A stretch of 57,120 bases of DNA from Nonomuraea ceibae (lineage in GTDB: Bacteria; Actinomycetota; Actinomycetes; Streptosporangiales; Streptosporangiaceae), in assembly GCF_019396325.1 (NCBI RefSeq), contig NZ_JAHKRO010000059.1, positions 1 to 57,120 of the forward strand, written 5' to 3'. Below the pieces are notes generated by a model. The model searched no databases. It had not been told where the DNA came from and was given only the letters and a program-made list of their open reading frames with translations. Position numbers and translations under genes: made by a program. Shown one piece after another: positions 24,268 through 31,075 of the stretch; within the stretch, counting starts at the first letter, position 1, and the number at the start of each line of letters is the position of its first letter.

Positions 24268-25450
24268 CCTGGTTCCTCTCGGTGAGTTGGCTTCCCGTCA
24301 GCGGCAGCCGGGCCACCACCGCGAACTCCCCGCCCCGGGCGGGCCCGGCGCTGAGCACGCCGCCGACGGACGCGACGCGCTCGCGCATGCCGATCAGGCC
24401 GTGCCCGGTGCCAGGATCGGCCCCGGCCGTCCCGGCCCGCTGGTTGCGCACGTCGATGGTCAGCTCGCCGGCGGTGTAGGCCATCGTCATCCGGACGTGG
24501 CCGCGCCCGTACTTGCGGGCGTTGGTGAGCGACTCCTGGATCGTCCGGTACGCGCACAGGTCGACCGCCGGGGGGAGCGGCACGGCCAGGCCGGAGACGG
24601 TCCGGTCCACCTTGAGCCCGGTGCGGGCGAACGACTCCAGCAGCGGGTCCAGGTCGGCGAGCCCCGGCAGCGGCTCCAGCGGCGCCCGCGCGTCGCCCGA
24701 CCCGCGCAGCACGTCGAGCACCGCGCCGAGCTCGTTGAGCACGGTGCGGCCGGCCGCCCGGACGTGCGCCAGCGCCTCCTCGGCCGCGTCGGGCCGGTGC
24801 CGCAGCAGGTGGGCGGCCACCCCGGCCTGCACGTTGACGACCGAGATGTGGTGGGCGACCAGGTCGTGGACCTCGCGCGCGATGTGCATGCGCTCCTCGA
24901 CGACCCGCCGCCTGGCCTCCTCCTCCAGCGCCAGCTCCGCCCGCCGGGCCCGTTCCTCCAGCGCGGCGACGAGCTGGCGCCGCGTCACGGCGGCCTGTCC
25001 CACCGCGCCGCCCGCCAGCGTCGCGGCGATGAACGGCGGCGGCCCGCTCTGCGCGTCGGGCCAGGTGGTCCCCTGGACGAGGAAGTGCACCGCGACGAGC
25101 AGCGCCGACCCGCCGGCCGCCACCGCCACGGCGGTCCCGCGCTCGCTCACCGCCCCCACCGTGTACGCGGTCAGCAGGATCGCGGCCATGGCCGGCTCCA
25201 CCACGTCGAGCGGGTCGGCCAGCGCCGAGGCCAGCAGGGTGAGGAACAGCGCGGGCACCGGCACGACCCGCCGGACGGCGACGGCGGCGCCCATGAGCAC
25301 GGTCAGCACCGGTAAATGCCGGGCCGCTGGTTCGGGCGTGTCCAAATACGGTGCGAGAAGCGCCGAAATACTCACCGCGGCGCCGGCGATCGCGTCGACA
25401 ACGAGAGCGGGGAGTCGGGGAATATGGCGCCTTATACCTCGTTGTCTCAC
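24245..25450 (-). CDS. Sensor histidine kinase (HisKA_3 type)
   Basis: 401-residue kinase. The N-terminal half has about five to six transmembrane segments (residues 15-155), followed by a coiled linker (LEERARRAELALEEEARRR). The dimerisation and phospho-acceptor helix EERMHIAREVHDLVAHHISVV has His195, and the ATPase domain ends with GTGHGLIGMRERVASVGG. The GTG start is preceded by TATTGT with six bases between, so the mRNA is probably leaderless. A perfect 20-bp palindrome lies at 25483-25502, upstream of the -10. Confidence 0.92.
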   Translation of the reverse strand: MRQRGIRRHIPRLPALVVDAIAGAAVSISALLAPYLDTPEPAARHLPVLTVLMGAAVAVRRVVPVPALFLTLLASALADPLDVVEPAMAAILLTAYTVGAVSERGTAVAVAAGGSALLVAVHFLVQGTTWPDAQSGPPPFIAATLAGGAVGQAAVTRRQLVAALEERARRAELALEEEARRRVVEERMHIAREVHDLVAHHISVVNVQAGVAAHLLRHRPDAAEEALAHVRAAGRTVLNELGAVLDVLRGSGDARAPLEPLPGLADLDPLLESFARTGLKVDRTVSGLAVPLPPAVDLCAYRTIQESLTNARKYGRGHVRMTMAYTAGELTIDVRNQRAGTAGADPGTGHGLIGMRERVASVGGVLSAGPARGGEFAVVARLPLTGSQLTERNQDDPRVAR

Positions 25451-25456
25451 GTCGCC

Positions 25457-25502
25457 ACAATAACGGGTGCGCCGCCAATCGGCCTACTGCAATTGCAGTA
25501 GG
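25457..25502 (-). promoter_or_regulatory. Leaderless promoter and 20-bp palindrome before the kinase gene
   Basis: On the minus strand TATTGT (25462-25457) ends six bases before the GTG start. At 25502-25483 lies CCTACTGCAATTGCAGTAGG, a perfect 20-bp palindrome, around -34 to -53. A second imperfect palindrome, TACCGC-GCAT-GCGGTA, is at 25510-25525. The palindromes may be operators for the kinase operon, the divergent SARP gene, or both. The whole 25451-25762 gap is clearly less GC-rich than the surrounding genes. Confidence 0.6.
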
Positions 25503-25676
25503 TGGCGGTTACCGCGCATGCGGTAGCGTGCGCTTACCACATGTAGTGATAAGACATTAAACGGTTGCGAAGTGAACCATTTACCTGCCCGTCCATCAAT
25601 GCCCGCCTCGTCGCAGCGGCGAATTACATGCGGGCGGCTCACCTTCGATGGAGCATACCTCTTTAGAGGCACGACA

Positions 25677-25704
25677 TTCGAGACATGTTCCATCTTGCTA
25701 TATT
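25677..25704 (+). promoter_or_regulatory. Promoter of the small SARP gene
   Basis: TTCGAG (25677-25682) and TATATT (25699-25704) are separated by 16 bases and fit a sigma-70-type promoter, giving a leader of about 50 bases. TGTTCCATC occurs at 25686-25694 and again at 25736-25744, with an inverted near-copy GATGGAGCA at 25647-25655; these may be binding sites for a regulator. CCTCT-TT-AGAGG lies between at about 25658-25669. Confidence 0.5.
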
Positions 25705-25762
25705 CTCGCCGGGTATTAGGGGTCGCCGCATGTCGTGTTCCATCAACTGACGGGGAGACATG

Positions 25763-26545
25763 ATGCCCAAAACCAATTTCTCGGTGCTTGGACCGATGGA
25801 GGTGGTGCATGCCGGCCGGGCCTGCACGCCAAGTGCGCCCAAGGTTCGCCAGGTGCTCGCGCTGCTGCTCGTTTCCGCCAATCGCCTGGTGCTGGTCGAT
25901 TCCATCATCCGCGAACTGTGGGACGACAACCCGCCCAAGAGCGCCCTCACCACCACCCAGACCTACATCTACCAAATACGCAACCTGATCCAGCGCGAGC
26001 GCCTCAGCGGCTCCGGGCGCGAACTGCTGCTGACCAAGCCGTTCGGCTACACGCTCCTGGTCGACCAGGACCAGCTCGACCAGGACCGATTCGACCACCT
26101 GGTCACCCGGGCCGAGGGCTTCGCCCGCGCCGGGCAGCACGAAGCCGCCGCCGCCGACCTGCGCCAGGCGCTGGGGCTGTGGCAGGGGCCGCCCCTGGCC
26201 AACGTGACCCAGGGCCCCCTGCTCCGCTCCCACGTCGTCCACCTGGCCGAACGCCGCACCCACGCGCTGGAGCTGCGCATCGAGGCCGACATGCACCTCG
26301 GGCGGCACCGGGAGCTGATCGGCGAGCTGCGCAGCCTGATCGCCGAGAACCCGCTGCACGAGTGGCTGCACGCCCAGCTCATCACCGTCCTCAGCCAGGC
26401 GGGCCGGCGCGGCGAGGCGCTGGCCGCCTTCCAGGGCCTGCGCGAGGTCCTCAACCGCGAGCTGGGCCTGGACCCGTCGCCGGCGGTCCAGCGCCTGCAC
26501 CGCGAGGTCCTGCGGGGCGGCCGCGTCCTGGCCATCCCCGCCTGA
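25763..26545 (+). CDS. SARP-family pathway-specific activator
   Basis: 260-residue SARP with only the two core domains: OmpR-type winged helix (FSVLGPMEVVHAGRACTPSAPKVRQVLALLLVSANRLVLVDSIIRELW) and the bacterial transcriptional activation domain (RFDHLVTRAEGFARAG...LGLDPSPAVQRLHREVL). This is the size of ActII-ORF4, DnrI and RedD. GGGGAG five bases before the second of two adjacent ATG codons favours the start at 25763. It is the best candidate to bind the TSGAG heptamers at the KS-alpha, acyltransferase and KAS III promoters (inference). Five 16-bp repeats follow its stop codon directly. Confidence 0.93.
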   Translation: MPKTNFSVLGPMEVVHAGRACTPSAPKVRQVLALLLVSANRLVLVDSIIRELWDDNPPKSALTTTQTYIYQIRNLIQRERLSGSGRELLLTKPFGYTLLVDQDQLDQDRFDHLVTRAEGFARAGQHEAAAADLRQALGLWQGPPLANVTQGPLLRSHVVHLAERRTHALELRIEADMHLGRHRELIGELRSLIAENPLHEWLHAQLITVLSQAGRRGEALAAFQGLREVLNRELGLDPSPAVQRLHREVLRGGRVLAIPA

Positions 26546-26625
26546 CCCGTCCGCTTCAAGGCCCGTCCGCTTCAAGGCCCGTCCACATCGAGGCCCGTCC
26601 GCTTCAAGGCCCGTCCACCCTGGCC
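26546..26625. repeat. Five 16-bp tandem repeats behind the SARP gene
   Basis: Starting at the base after the SARP stop codon are five 16-bp units. Units one, two and four are identical (CCCGTCCGCTTCAAGG), unit three has CCACATCGAGG in its second part and unit five is degenerate. They lie between the converging SARP and LuxR genes. No stem typical of a terminator is obvious. Confidence 0.9.
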
Positions 26626-26677
26626 CGCCCAGCGGCTGCGGCGGACCGACGGGCCCCGGCGCGGCCGGCCGGGCGGT

Positions 26678-27385
26678 TCAGCGGGCGCCGAGGCAGTGGG
26701 CCTGCCCGGGGGACGCCGCCCGCGCGGTGGGGAGGCCGGCCGCCTTGTTGACCGCGTCGATGCGCGACACCGCCCCGAGCTTGCCGTAGATGTTGCGCAG
26801 ATGCCGCTTCACCGTCCCCTCGGTGATCGACAGCCGGGCGCCGATCTGCGCGTTGCTCAGCGCCTGGGAGACCAGGTCGAGCACCTGCCGCTCGCGGACG
26901 GACAGGCGGGCCGTCCAGCGCGGCCCCGCCTCGGCGTCGGCCTCGCGCCGCCGCTCGCACCCGGGCCGGCGCGGCGACGGGCCGGGCTCCAGCCGGGTGA
27001 GGTTGCGCAGCACCAGCACGAGGTCCGCCCGTGTGCTGGTCGCCGGCAGGCACCAGTGCGCGCCGTGCCCGGCCAGCTCGCCCAGGTCGACGGTGTGGCT
27101 CAGCGCCAACACCACGATCTTGACGTCCGCCAGGTGCCGCCGGACCTGCCGCAGCGCCCGCCACTCGGCCTCCTGCGGGCCGCCGCCCGCCCCGGCCAGC
27201 ACCACGTCCGGCCGCACCCGCGCGGCCACCTGCGGGACCTCGGCCGGCGAGCGCGCCTCCCCGACGACGCTGATGCCGTGCAACCTGCCGATCCAGTCCC
27301 TCAGGCACTCCCTGAAGATCACATGATCCGTACCGAGAACGACGCCGATCCCCCCGGCCGCGTCCGTACCTTCCACGGAATCCAC
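26678..27385 (-). CDS. LuxR-type regulator with a degenerate receiver domain
   Basis: 235-residue protein arranged like a NarL-type response regulator. The HTH LSVRERQVLDLVSQALSNAQIGARLSITEGTVKRHLRNIYGKL is good. In the receiver part the phospho-acceptor position reads PDVVLAGAGGG, with Gly65 where Asp is expected, and the acidic pocket retains only Asp20. It therefore cannot be phosphorylated in the usual way and may sense a ligand or act constitutively, as in atypical regulators of antibiotic clusters. No kinase is adjacent. Start codon is GTG at 27385; a GTG at 27376 is better spaced from GGGGG. It is divergent from the acyltransferase gene. Confidence 0.85.
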   Translation of the reverse strand: MDSVEGTDAAGGIGVVLGTDHVIFRECLRDWIGRLHGISVVGEARSPAEVPQVAARVRPDVVLAGAGGGPQEAEWRALRQVRRHLADVKIVVLALSHTVDLGELAGHGAHWCLPATSTRADLVLVLRNLTRLEPGPSPRRPGCERRREADAEAGPRWTARLSVRERQVLDLVSQALSNAQIGARLSITEGTVKRHLRNIYGKLGAVSRIDAVNKAAGLPTARAASPGQAHCLGAR

Positions 27386-27466
27386 CCCCTTCTTGCCGAC
27401 GTGCGGTTCCGACCCTGCTGGACGGACCTGTCATGGCCCGCACACGGCTCTGTCACCGACTACGTA

Positions 27467-27509
27467 TCGAGGCAACCTCGAGCCCGGCTCAAGATCGGTC
27501 ACGCAAGCT
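27467..27509 (+). promoter_or_regulatory. SARP-box promoter of the acyltransferase gene
   Basis: TCGAGGC (27467), TCGAGCC (27478) and TCAAGAT (27489) start 11 bases apart. Eight bases after the third is CAAGCT (27504-27509), a weak -10 ending six bases before the ATG at 27516, which would give a leaderless mRNA; no ribosome binding site is seen. Spacing agrees with described SARP promoters. Confidence 0.65.
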
Positions 27510-27515
27510 GGCAGC

Positions 27516-28490
27516 ATGCGACAGACCGAGAGGCGCACGGTGCTGCTCCTGCCGGGGCAGGGCGCCCAGTACCCGCGCATGGCCGCCGAGCTCTACCGCG
27601 AGCAGGCGGCCTTCACGGCGGCCATGGACGAGTTCTTCGACGCCTGCGGCCGCCGGGGCGGCGAGCTGCGCGACGACTGGCTGTCGGCCGCGCCCCGGGT
27701 GCCGATCGACGACGTCACCCGGGCCCAGCCCCTGCTGTTCGCGGTGAATCTGGCGATCGGCCGGGCCCTCACCGACGCGGGCAGGCCGGTTGACGCGCTG
27801 CTCGGTCACAGCGTGGGCGAACTGGCCGCCGCCGCGCTCGCCGGCGTGTTCAGCCCGGCCGACGGCGCGGAGCTGATGTGCCGCCGCGCCGACGCGGCCC
27901 GCCTGATGCCCCCGGGCGGCATGCTCGCCGTGGCCGCCACCCCGGACGAGCTCGCCCCCCACCTGTCCGGCGGCCCCGGCGGGGAGCTCGGCGGGGTCGT
28001 GGTGGGGGCCTGGAACGCGCCCCGGCAGTGCATCGTGTCCGGGCCCGATCCGGCGCTGGAGGCCGCCGAGGAGACGTTGCGCGGCAAGGGCTTCATGTGC
28101 CGCAGGGTCCGGGCGCTCCAGCCGTTCCACAGCCCGGTGCTGCGGCCGGCCGCCGAGGAGCTGGTCCGCTGCCTGGAGGGGATGCGCCTGAGCCCGCCAC
28201 GCGTCCCGGTGCGCTCGTGCCGGACCGGGCGGTGGGTCACCGACGAGGAGGCGGTCACGCCCGAGTTCTGGGCGCTGCAACTGGCCGAGCCGGTGCTGTT
28301 CTGGCCCGCACTCGACGGCCTGCTCACCGACCGGCCCGAGGGCGGCTGGACGCTCGTCGAGGCCTGCCTCTCCCAGCTCGCGCCCCTGGCCAGGCGGCAC
28401 CGCGCCGTGGCCCGGGGCGGCGCCGAAGTGATCACGATCGGCCCCGGCGAGTTCCCCATGACGGCATCCGTACGAAGGAGTGGATCATGA
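27516..28490 (+). CDS. Acyltransferase (FabD-like) of the polyketide pathway
   Basis: 324-residue malonyl/acyl-CoA:ACP transacylase fold. LLLPGQGAQYPRMA is at the N-terminus, the nucleophile is Ser99 in GHSVGE and the catalytic His205 is in LQPFHSPVLRPA. Discrete acyltransferases in type II clusters (ZhuC, DpsD, BenK types) go with a KAS III and second ACP for priming or for removing wrong acetate starters. Its ATG has no ribosome binding site and lies at the expected transcription start. Its stop overlaps the next gene start (28487-28490). Substrate preference was not deduced. Confidence 0.9.
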   Translation: MRQTERRTVLLLPGQGAQYPRMAAELYREQAAFTAAMDEFFDACGRRGGELRDDWLSAAPRVPIDDVTRAQPLLFAVNLAIGRALTDAGRPVDALLGHSVGELAAAALAGVFSPADGAELMCRRADAARLMPPGGMLAVAATPDELAPHLSGGPGGELGGVVVGAWNAPRQCIVSGPDPALEAAEETLRGKGFMCRRVRALQPFHSPVLRPAAEELVRCLEGMRLSPPRVPVRSCRTGRWVTDEEAVTPEFWALQLAEPVLFWPALDGLLTDRPEGGWTLVEACLSQLAPLARRHRAVARGGAEVITIGPGEFPMTASVRRSGS

Positions 28491-29578
28491 CCGACCACGA
28501 GGCCACGGGCCTGCTCGAAGCGGCGGACGCCGTCGCCAAGCTCGCCGGCGAGCGGGCCGCCGAGGCGGAGGCCGCGCGGCGGCTGCCGGAGGACGTCGTC
28601 GCGGCGATCCTCGACGCCGGGTTCGCCCGCCACTTCGTCCCGCGCAGGCACGGCGGGCACGAGGCGGCGTTCACCGAGCTGCGGCGGGCCCTCGCGACGG
28701 TGGGGGAGTCGTGCGCGTCCGCGTCGTGGTGCGCGCTGATCGTGGCCACCTCGGGCCGCATGGCCGCCTACCTCCCGGCCGAGGGGCAGGCGGAGGTCTG
28801 GCGTGAGGGGCCGGACGCGGCGATCTCGGCGGCGCTCGTCCCGTCGGGCACGGCCGAGGAGACGCCCGGCGGGTGGCGGCTCTCGGGGGAGTGGCACTTC
28901 CTCAGCGGCGTCGACTTCTCCGACTGGGCGCTGCTGTGCGCGCCCGCGCCGGACGGGCCGAGGTTCTTCGCCGTGCCGCGCGGCGACTACCGGATCAGGA
29001 ACACCTGGTTCACGCTCGGCATGCGCGGCACCGGCAGCAACACCGTGGTCGCCGACGGCGTCCTGGTGCCCCGCCACCGCGCGGTGGCGCAGGGCGCGGT
29101 GTTCCGGGGGCACAGCGAGCACTCGGCCGCGCCGTGCCACCAGACGCCGCTGGCGGCCGTGGCGGGCGCGCTGTTCGCCGCGCCCGCGCTCGGCTCCGCC
29201 ACCGCGATGCTGCGCGCGTGGACCGCGCAGCTGACGGCCAAGGGGCCCGGCCTGACGCCGCCCGCCGAGCTGGAGCTGGCCCGCTCCAGCGCCGAGCTGG
29301 ACGCGGCCCTGCTGCTCACCGAGCGGGCCACGGCGATCGCCGACCTGGGCCGCGTCGCGCCCGCGACGGCCGCGCGCAACGCCCGGGACGCCTCGCTCGC
29401 GGCCCAGCTCGTCCGCGCCGCCGCCGCCCGGCTCTTCGAGTCGGGCGGCAGCCAGGTCCAGCGGGACGACAGCGACCTGCAGCGCCACTGGCGGGACGTG
29501 CAGAGCGCCACCTCGCACGCGGCGCTGCGCTTCGAGCGCACCAGCGGCCCGTACGCGCAGTCGCTGGGCGCGGGCTGA
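28487..29578 (+). CDS. Flavin-dependent monooxygenase of acyl-CoA dehydrogenase fold
   Basis: 363-residue protein of the acyl-CoA-dehydrogenase/HpaH-like group D oxygenases (ActVA-ORF5, KijD3 and NcnH types). It has an N-terminal helical domain, a beta domain with GWRLSGEWHFLSGVDFSDWALLCA and MRGTGSNTVVADGVLVP, and a C-terminal helical domain with RLFESGGSQVQRDDSDLQRHWRDVQSATSHAALRFE. Such proteins need reduced FMN from a separate reductase, and the flavin reductase at 4073-4549 is the obvious partner. AAGGAG is six bases before the ATG, which overlaps the acyltransferase stop. It is the last gene of the cluster on this side. Confidence 0.87.
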   Translation: MTDHEATGLLEAADAVAKLAGERAAEAEAARRLPEDVVAAILDAGFARHFVPRRHGGHEAAFTELRRALATVGESCASASWCALIVATSGRMAAYLPAEGQAEVWREGPDAAISAALVPSGTAEETPGGWRLSGEWHFLSGVDFSDWALLCAPAPDGPRFFAVPRGDYRIRNTWFTLGMRGTGSNTVVADGVLVPRHRAVAQGAVFRGHSEHSAAPCHQTPLAAVAGALFAAPALGSATAMLRAWTAQLTAKGPGLTPPAELELARSSAELDAALLLTERATAIADLGRVAPATAARNARDASLAAQLVRAAAARLFESGGSQVQRDDSDLQRHWRDVQSATSHAALRFERTSGPYAQSLGAG

Positions 29579-29614
29579 CCGGATATTCGGTGGCGTCCCG
29601 CACGATCTCCGGGC

Positions 29615-29620
29615 TACCTT
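29615..29620 (+). promoter_or_regulatory. Possible -10 (TACCTT) of the leader-peptide/tRNA unit
   Basis: TACCTT fits TANNNT and would start transcription about 32 bases before the leader-peptide GTG. The -35 area (TGGCGT at 18 bases) is weak. Confidence 0.3.
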
Positions 29621-29658
29621 GAAGCTGTCCGGAACGACGTACGAGAAGGAGGCGAGCG

Positions 29659-29709
29659 GTGACATCCCTGGCACTGGCACTGGCACTGACGCCTCCGGCC
29701 TCCGGGTGA
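29659..29709 (+). CDS. Leader peptide with four Leu CTG codons
   Basis: A 16-codon reading frame (MTSLALALALTPPASG) begins with GTG six bases after a perfect AAGGAGG (29646-29652). It contains four CTG leucine codons alternating with GCA alanine codons, and ends 21 bases before an intrinsic terminator. That is the layout of transcription attenuation by ribosome stalling. The GCCTCCGGCCTCCGGG segment over its last codons is complementary, with mismatches, to the terminator right arm CCCGAGGCGG and could act as an antiterminator. The next gene downstream is a tRNA with a CAG (Leu) anticodon, which would read CTG. Confidence 0.6.
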   Translation: MTSLALALALTPPASG

Positions 29710-29730
29710 CCTGACGAGGACACCAGGACG

Positions 29731-29762
29731 GCCGCCCGGGCTCGACCCCGAGGCGGCTTTTT
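29731..29762 (+). terminator. Intrinsic terminator / attenuator hairpin
   Basis: GCCGCC (29731-29736) pairs with GGCGGC (29752-29757), with an inner CGGG/CCCG stem around a CTCGA loop and small bulges. TTTTT follows directly at 29758-29762. It is the only textbook hairpin-plus-T terminator noticed in the window. Confidence 0.85.
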
Positions 29763-29899
29763 CATGCGCGTCACCAGGATCCAGCGGCCCTGAAGGGAAA
29801 GGCGCCGCGAGCAAGGCCTGCGCGGCGGGGCTGGCGGCCCCCGGGCGGACCGAGCTCATGCCCCGGGCCGGGCCTCCCGCCGGCCCGTCCGGGGCCCAC

Positions 29900-29973
29900 G
29901 CCGCTCTGGCCCAACTGGCAGAGGCGCCGCCCTCAGGAGGCGGAGGTTCGGGGTTCGAATCCCTGGAGCGGCA
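29900..29973 (+). tRNA. tRNA with Leu anticodon (CAG) but short variable loop
   Basis: The cloverleaf is complete: acceptor GCCGCTC/GAGCGGC (seven perfect pairs), TG at 8-9, three-pair D stem with Leu-like loop CAACTGGCAGA, anticodon stem CCGCC/GGCGG with loop CTCAGGA (anticodon CAG at 29934-29936), variable loop AGGTT of five bases, T arm CGGGG/CCCTG with loop TTCGAAT, and discriminator A. CCA is not encoded. Bacterial tRNA-Leu normally has a long variable arm of ten or more bases; here the molecule is 74 bases and class I in shape. It could be leucylated, mis-acylated or a non-canonical tRNA. Confidence 0.75.
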
Positions 29974-29997
29974 CCGCGTTCAACAGCACCGCGTTCA
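29971..29997 (+). repeat. 12-bp direct repeat at the tRNA 3' end
   Basis: GCACCGCGTTCA at 29971-29982, which begins in the tRNA acceptor stem, is repeated at 29986-29997. Short duplications of a tRNA end can be scars of integration or deletion, and decayed genes follow here. The repeat is too short to prove an attachment site. Confidence 0.5.
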
Positions 29998-30126
29998 CAA
30001 CACCCCCGGGTAGAGGACGGCGGGGTCGGCCGACAGGGCGGCCTTGATCCGGGCGGTGCCGTCGTCGGCGACGACCTCGGCCCGTCCGGCCTCGACGCCG
30101 TCCAGCGCGGCCCGCACGACGTCAGA
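29995..30126 (-). pseudogene. Remnant of a short-chain dehydrogenase (C-terminus only)
   Basis: The minus strand encodes about 42 residues, VVRAALDGVEAGRAEVVADD followed by GTARIKAALSADPAVLYPGVL and a TGA stop. This is the usual C-terminal tail of SDR oxidoreductases that stand divergent from a MerR regulator. The remaining 200 or so residues are missing, because the MerR start lies only 23 bases away. The gene is clearly truncated. Confidence 0.6.
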
Positions 30127-30148
30127 GGCAAGCCGAAGGGAAGCGGGC

Positions 30149-30349
30149 ATGCGCATCGGGGAGCTGGCCGCCGCGACCGGCGTGAGCGTGCGGGCGCTGC
30201 GCTACTACGAGGAGCAGAGCCTGCTCGCCGCCGAGCGCGATCGCATCGACCGGCAGATCCGCGACCTGACCGGCACCCGTGACCGGCTCGACGCCGCGAT
30301 CGCCACCGCCTCGCTCGCCCGGGAGGCGGGCCGCCCCTGCCCGCGCTGA
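30149..30349 (+). pseudogene. MerR-family regulator with internal deletion
   Basis: 66 codons: the first 26 residues MRIGELAAATGVSVRALRYYEEQSLL are the MerR HTH, joined directly to AAERDRIDRQIRDLTGTRDRLDAAIATA, which is the C-terminal dimerisation helix. The wing and linker (roughly 45-50 residues) are absent, in frame. It lies divergent to the SDR remnant, the typical pairing for this regulator. An active product is unlikely, though a mini-protein cannot be excluded. Confidence 0.65.
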
Positions 30350-30436
30350 GCGCGGCCCGCGTGGCGTTCCCCCGCCCGGCGGATGGCTCCGTATAGTGAT
30401 GCAGCGATGACACTTCGTGATCACGGGGGGAATATC

Positions 30437-30685
30437 ATGAAAGCCATCCTTGCCGCCGCCGGCGGCGCCGTCCTCGCCGCGGCCGCCCTGACCGCGACCC
30501 TCGCGAGCCCGGCCGCCGCCGACAAATGGCCGGGCTGCGACGGGAAGAGCGCCACCTGGCAGAAGATCCACGACGACAACACCGTCTCGTCCGGCACGTA
30601 CGACGAGACCGACTGCGACGACCACCACGGCTGGTGGGGCAGCGACTACCACCGCAGCGGCTGGCTCTACACGCTGGCCGACTGA
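30437..30685 (+). CDS. Small secreted protein, unknown function
   Basis: 82-residue precursor: MKAILAAAGGAVLAAAALTATLASPAAADKW is a clear Sec signal peptide with cleavage probably after AAA/ADK. The mature part of about 55 residues has two Cys (KWPGCDGKS, ETDCDDHHG), is rich in Trp, His and Asp, and ends SGWLYTLAD. A GGGGGG run lies before the ATG with the spacer AATATC. It may be a disulphide-bonded extracellular peptide. No family recognised. Confidence 0.7.
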   Translation: MKAILAAAGGAVLAAAALTATLASPAAADKWPGCDGKSATWQKIHDDNTVSSGTYDETDCDDHHGWWGSDYHRSGWLYTLAD

Positions 30686-30759
30686 CCGGCGTCACCACGG
30701 TCCCGGAGCTCGCCCGCCGAGCCCGGGGCCTCGCCATGTCCGCCCTCGTCCAGCACCGG

Positions 30760-31059
30760 TCAGCCGCCCGCCTCCCACACGGCCTCGAACGCCGGCGCGC
30801 TGATCTCGGTCAGCTCCCAGATCTCCAGCGCCTGATCGGTCAGGAAGCCGTGCTCGTCCTGCAGGTGCCGCCACCAGTAGCGGTGCACCTGACGCCCGGC
30901 GCGGATCTCGATCTGCCGGATCGCCCACTGCTCGCCGTCGCCCTCGACGCTCTCGAACAGCCACACGCCGCCGTCCTCGTCGTCGCCCCGCCAGTGCTGG
31001 CGGGGCAGGTCGGACTCGCTCAGGTCGCGGATCAGCGGTTGGCGGAGATCAGGCTGCAC
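30760..31059 (-). CDS. Hypothetical protein
   Basis: 99-residue soluble protein, MQPDLRQPLIRDLSESDLPRQHWRGDDEDGGVWLFESVEGDGEQWAIRQIEIRAGRQVHRYWWRHLQDE, acidic and Trp-rich. The start GTG at 31059 is chosen because TAGAGT (31071-31066) ends exactly six bases before it (leaderless mRNA); the in-frame GTG at 31065 would directly touch the -10. It lies 16 bases after the glgC stop, same strand. No family recognised with certainty. Confidence 0.75.
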   Translation of the reverse strand: MQPDLRQPLIRDLSESDLPRQHWRGDDEDGGVWLFESVEGDGEQWAIRQIEIRAGRQVHRYWWRHLQDEHGFLTDQALEIWELTEISAPAFEAVWEAGG

Positions 31060-31075
31060 CCCCACACTCTACGGC

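Noticed and set aside
29856..30413. Minus-strand 185-codon frame containing GIRTPNLRLLRAAPLPVGPE
   Set aside because: This peptide is the reverse-strand reading of the tRNA gene, a well-known false ORF pattern.
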